Origin: Chlamydomonas reinhardtii | Lineage: Eukaryota > Chlorophyta > Chlorophyceae > Chlamydomonadales > Chlamydomonadaceae | Length of the DNA stretch: 64,000 bases | Assembly (NCBI RefSeq): GCF_000002595.2 | Contig: NC_057004.1 | Span: forward strand, 4,188,671-4,252,670 | Direction: 5' to 3' | In this document: positions 59,887-64,000 of the stretch, piece after piece | How positions within the stretch are numbered: the stretch's first letter is position 1 | Layout: every line of letters starts with the position of its first letter | Translations under genes and position numbers: made by a program | The notes under the pieces: generated by a model | What the model was told of the DNA's origin: nothing | Databases searched by the model: none | What the model saw: only the letters and a program-made list of their open reading frames with translations

Positions 59887-62800
59887 CAATGGACGGCAGG
59901 TCAGCGAATGCATGTGCGTGTGCGACCCTCCCTCCTAAGCGGTTACGCGCATGGGTGCCCCGAGTCCTTCTGTTCAAAACCCGCAACCCCAGCTCACCTT
60001 GGTCGCCTCCTTGCTGCAGCCTCCCGCGCCGCTGGTCTCAATCACCAGCTGCCCGCACGCGCCTGCAGACAGACATACACACAACCCTTGTCCTTTCAAA
60101 CTCACGTCCATGCGCATTGACCTCGCATAGAGCTGGTCTGCACCCAAGCGTCCCCCGTGGGCACACCGGCTGCTGCTGCCCTCCTGCTCCTCAGCCCGCC
60201 CTGCCCCTGCCCGCCCTGCCCCAGCCCGCCTTGCCCCAGCCCCACGCACCCGAGATGTCCTGCCCCATCTCCTGGCGGATGGTGGTGTGCAGCCCGTACT
60301 GGTGCCGCAGGATGGACTGCAGGGGAGGCAGCGGCGGAGCAGGAGGGGGGTCACAGGGGCTGTGAGTTGAGGGTGAGGTTGAGGCTGAGGCGGCATGCGG
60401 GCACGAGGCGACCAAGAGCTGCAGCAAGGACTGGGACATACCGCAAGGGCGGCGAGGCCCGGCGTCTTGTTCTCTTCCCTCACCACCCACCCACCCACAC
60501 ACCCCCTGGCCATCCCTGAATGTCCACACACACACGCGCACACACACACACGCCTAACCCCACCAACGCCTGCATCTCCCCCCTACCTGGAAGGTGCCCA
60601 CGCTGCCGTCCCGCGGCGCCTCGAAGAAGGGCCCCTCGGGCTGGTAGATGGGGTTCCAGGGGATGAGGTTGATCACCACGTCGTCACCCTGGGGCCGGCA
60701 GCAGCAGCAGGAGTTCAACCGGCAGTAGGAGTTTGGCCGACAGCAGTAGTAGAAGTGGGCAACATGCGGAATGGTTGATGCAAGACTCCTGGCTTCCTGA
60801 CACATTGGCACTCAGCCCAGAGATGCTGCCTGTTCTTCCAGACCCTTCCTATGTGGCGCACAAAGCGACGTGGCTCCTCAAGCGCTTACCTCCCACCTCG
60901 CGTGTCCCCATGTCTGCCCGTACCTCCGTCTCCCCGTGCCCCCGCCTCCTCCCCTGCCCGCCCCCCCCCCCCACACACACCTTGAGCAGCTGCCCCAACT
61001 GGTGCGCCTGCTCCTCGCCGTCGTTGACGCCCGACAGCATCACGTACTCGTAGAACACACGCTGGCTCGAGTTGGCCTATGGGAGAGAGTGCGAGGGACA
61101 GTGAGCCAGCTAGGTGATGTTGGTGTCATGGTGACGGCATGTGTGGAAGGCGTGGAGTCAATGGAGCTGGCTGCGAGTCAGGCGCGCCGGTGTAGCAGAC
61201 GTGTCGCGTGCGCGCACGCCGGACTTGCATTCAGTCACAAAGAGGGCTGCCCCCATGCCATTACCCCGCCTGACCATTCCTTCCCCGCCCTGACCACCAG
61301 CGTAGTGTGTTCCTACGGCAGCTGTGCATACCAGTGCACACGCCGGCTTTGATCCTCGCAACCCCACCCCACCCACTGCAAGCCGGCGCCCCCGCCCCAC
61401 CCCGCGCCCCCGGCCCCAGCCCCCGCCCCACCCCCGCCCCCCGGCCCCGCACCTGGTATGACCGCACGGCCTCCATGAGTTTGTCCAGCTTGTAGGCACG
61501 TGCGGACGGCACGATCTGCAGCCGCAGCTCCTGGGTGGGCGCGTGCAGCGACAGCGCTAGGCTCACGCCCTGCGGTTTGGGGAGAGGCCGCGAGTGGGCG
61601 GGGGGGGGGGGGCAGGTGGCAGGATCGGATGAGTAATCGACATGGGAACAATACTTGTGGGGGTTGATGGAAGGAAGCGCACAGAAGGGGGGGGGGCATA
61701 TATGAACCGCGAACCGGCTACCTGCCCAAGCTGCCTGCCCGTCTAGCCCGCTCCCTCGCTTGCGTTCCTGCCATGCCTGCCATCTAGCCTATCTCCACTT
61801 GCAAGGAACGACCACCAAGGTTCACGCCCCAGCCCACACCGCCCCTGCCCCCCGCCCCCTCCCACACGCTCTCCTCCTCGCTCTATTGCATTGGGTTCGG
61901 TTTAGTATCTACCAACCCCCCCGTTGGTTTTGGTTTAGTTTAGGCTGGTATTTACAACCCCCCCCCGCCCCGCCCCTCCGCCCCGCCCCCCCGCACCGGC
62001 AGGTCCTCCGCCAGCTGCTTGATGCGCGGGATGACGCCCACCGTGGACACCGTCACGTGCCGCCGCCGCAGCCCAAAGTACTTGGAGTCGGTCATCATGG
62101 CCACTGCGCCGCGAACCGCCTCGTAGTTGTTGAGCGGCTCGCCCATACCCTGGCGGTGGCAGGCGGCAGTGGCTGTTAGCAGTAATATGGAAGGGAGCAG
62201 GTGGGTGGGCAGTCACATTCCTCGGGCAGCCTTGCACAGTTGCATTACATTCGCCCGCGCCCGCGCTGAAACTTTGCCCCTACACCACCAGCTATTGCGC
62301 CGCCACGCCGCTACCCGGCCCTCCCATTCATCAACCCACCGCTCGGGCAACGCCCCCTCTCCCCATCCCCCGCCCCCCACAGCCTCACCATGAACACCAC
62401 GTTCCGGATGCGCGCCACCGCCCGCGCATGCACCAGCTGCTCCACAATCTCGCCCGCGTTCAGGTGCCCCTTGAGGCCCATGGTGCCTGCGAACGGAGAC
62501 AGGCGGGTTGGGCAGGCGGGTTGGGCGGGCGGCAGTCCGCAAGGAGACAGGCATGGGCATGGAGCACATTCGCAGACATGGCGTCTGACACACGCGTCCC
62601 CCGCCACAGAGGTGGGTGCGGCCGGCGGCCTGGCCACACACGTGCCCTACAGCCTCCAGCCCGGGCAGCAGCGGCGTCATCATGTCCCCTCTCAGGCAGC
62701 CCCGTGTGCCGCCCCGAGCAGCTGTAACCCTGGCAGCCCGGGGAGCGGGCGTCATTGCAACTCACAACCCGCCCCTCCTGTACCCGGTGTTCCACTTCCT

Positions 62801-64000
62801 ATGCTTCGTCCTGCAGCCTCCTCTTCTCCGCCCGCCCCTGCCCACCCCGCCTCCCCCACCGCCTCGCACCTGTCGCGCAGAACGTGCACCCCATCTGGCA
62901 GCCCACTTGGCTCGACACGCACAGCGTGGAGCGCTTGCGCGCCCGCGCCGCCGCCGCCGCCGCCGCGCCCGCCGCCGTCACCGACGGCGCACTGGAAGAC
63001 GCCTCCGCCTCCTCCTCCTCGTCGTCCTCCTCGCCGTCACCGCCCGCTGCTCGCACCGCCGCCGGCCGCTCCAAGTGCTGCTCCTGGCCTGCCCCTGCCG
63101 CCGCCGCCGCCGCCGCCGCCGCTCCTGCGCCGTCCTCATCGCGGCCGGTGCTGTGGTCCACAGGCAGGTGCGGGTCCACCTCGGGTCCACCCGCCGCCAG
63201 GAGCTGCGGGTCACGGCCTGCGTGACGCACGCAAGCGGTTGATGCACACGTCAACCAGGTGTCGCGCTGCCTAAAGCTCTCAGCTCTTCTAGACAGCCCA
63301 CAGCGGCGCCCGGTCCTCCAACCTCACAGCCCCGCCCCGCCAGGCCCAGCCCGCCGCGTGCCACCCTGCCTTCCAGCCGCCCTGCCGCTCTCCCACCCTG
63401 CCGCCCTCCGCCGCCCTGCCTCCACTCCCCCTCGCGCCACTCACTGGGCGACTCGTAGGTCATGACCACCGCCTCCACCTGCATGCCGTCCTGCAGCTCC
63501 ACCAGCAGCTTGGTGGTGCTGCCGTCCGAGCTGTTCTGGCACTTGACCACCTGCAGCAGCCAGAGGCGGGGGCAGGTCAGTTTAGTTCAGGGCAAGGGTG
63601 GCCTGGTGGGTGGGGTCGAGGCAGCCCAGGACAGGCGCAGTCCGGGGTAATTGCGCGGCGCTAGCACCACCGCTGCGCCAACCAGGCTGCAACCCAGCGC
63701 TAGCTGAGCGCCAGCTCAACAGTGACTGTGGTGGATATCTGAGTCCCACCTTTGTTGTGAACTTCACAAAGTACTTGTCCAGCAGCGCCACGGCCGCCTT
63801 GGGCATGTCGGGCACATCGTGCCAGGTAGCGGAGGGGTTGCGGATCAGCCAGCTGCAGCGGCGGGCGCGGAGGGGTCGAGAGGGAGCAGGCCGTCAGGGC
63901 AAATAACAGGAGTGTCCGACCCACATCCATGACGGGACCAGGTGCGTGCCCATAAAGGTGAAAGCAGAGGGGTGGCGAGGACGGGCGGCTGCGAAGCAGG
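59739..64000 (-). CDS. RlmN/Cfr-type radical SAM rRNA (adenine-C2) methyltransferase, 5' end outside window
   Basis: Radical SAM enzyme that, in bacteria, methylates C2 of 23S rRNA A2503 and of some tRNAs; an organellar role is likely here. Exons read: 63750-63852, 63445-63550, 62870-63217, 62389-62486, 61997-62149, 61453-61569, 60981-61076, 60587-60688, 60250-60316, 59998-60062 and 59739-59789, about 435 codons, all in phase. Landmarks: [20 protein letters not shown], the cluster motif [70 protein letters not shown], and ISGACGQL holding the second catalytic Cys. An Ala/Asp/Glu-rich insertion of about 95 residues precedes STLCVSSQ. A further exon may end near 63925, then the gene leaves the window. 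Confidence 0.93.
59790..59885. repeat. (TG)n microsatellite in RlmN-like gene
   Basis: About 95 nt of TG with two TA interruptions near the left end. On the sense strand it is CA and runs into the acceptor of the last coding exon (starts at 59789). Confidence 0.95.
61882..61966 (+). repeat. Dispersed intronic repeat, two tandem copies
   Basis: First copy TATTGCATTGGGTTCGGTTT with a shortened right part; second copy GGTTTTGGTTTAGTTTAGGC then TGGTATTTACAACC and a C run. About 30 nt from the donor of the GMGEPLNN exon of the RlmN-like gene. The first copy's left half matches 4051-4104. Confidence 0.65.

Overview
This window is nuclear DNA from a green alga of the Chlamydomonas/volvocine type. 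The signs are very high G+C, genes split into many short exons, TGTAA polyadenylation signals after stop codons, long (TG)n/(CA)n tracts in introns, an intraflagellar-transport gene (IFT74), and plastid- and vacuole-related genes. I saw no rRNA, tRNA, CRISPR array, prokaryotic operon or intact transposon.

I read fourteen protein genes by joining exons at GT-AG (rarely GC-AG) sites so that frame and family conservation both hold. Twelve of them give uninterrupted models whose exon lengths sum to a multiple of three. Left to right: a MATE transporter (-, 842-6296); V-ATPase subunit H (+, 6641-10306); a CIA30-domain protein (-, 11029-13171); a REEP/HVA22 membrane-shaping protein (+, 13491-15366); IFT74 (+, 15687-19657); a coiled-coil protein of unknown function (+, 20409-23536); a sequon-packed, probably secreted protein whose 5' end is unresolved (-, 24795-27140); a probable plastid protein of unknown function (-, 28754-30874); a LYR-motif mitochondrial protein (+, 31154-31615); a DBP2/p68-type DEAD-box helicase (-, 33037-37490); a monoglyceride-lipase-type hydrolase (-, 38057-40060); an unknown low-complexity protein (+, 40455-41788); a thylakoid-lumen Deg/HtrA protease (+, 43036-47762); a 1393-residue MYND-finger protein (-, 48836-53428); an aromatic-amino-acid decarboxylase (-, 53926-59009); and an RlmN-type radical SAM methyltransferase running off the right edge (-, 59739-64000). 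That is sixteen entries in all; the two at 24795 and 59739 are incomplete at the 5' end.

The layout is that of an ordinary gene-dense chromosome arm. Several neighbours are divergent pairs separated by only 280-400 bp (MATE/V-ATPase H, CIA30/HVA22, plastid protein/LYR protein, lipase/unknown), so shared promoters are likely. The genes do not form one pathway. The loose themes are the endomembrane system (V-ATPase, MATE, HVA22), organelles (CIA30, LYR, Deg, RlmN) and cilia (IFT74 and possibly the adjacent coiled-coil gene).

The most unusual items are the protein at 24795-27140, with about thirty N-x-S/T sequons between amphipathic, LEA-like segments; three families of short dispersed repeats confined almost entirely to introns; a (CAGGGG)n tract in the sense strand of a decarboxylase intron; four GC-AG introns; and a roughly 95-residue insertion directly before the radical SAM cysteines of the RlmN-like protein.
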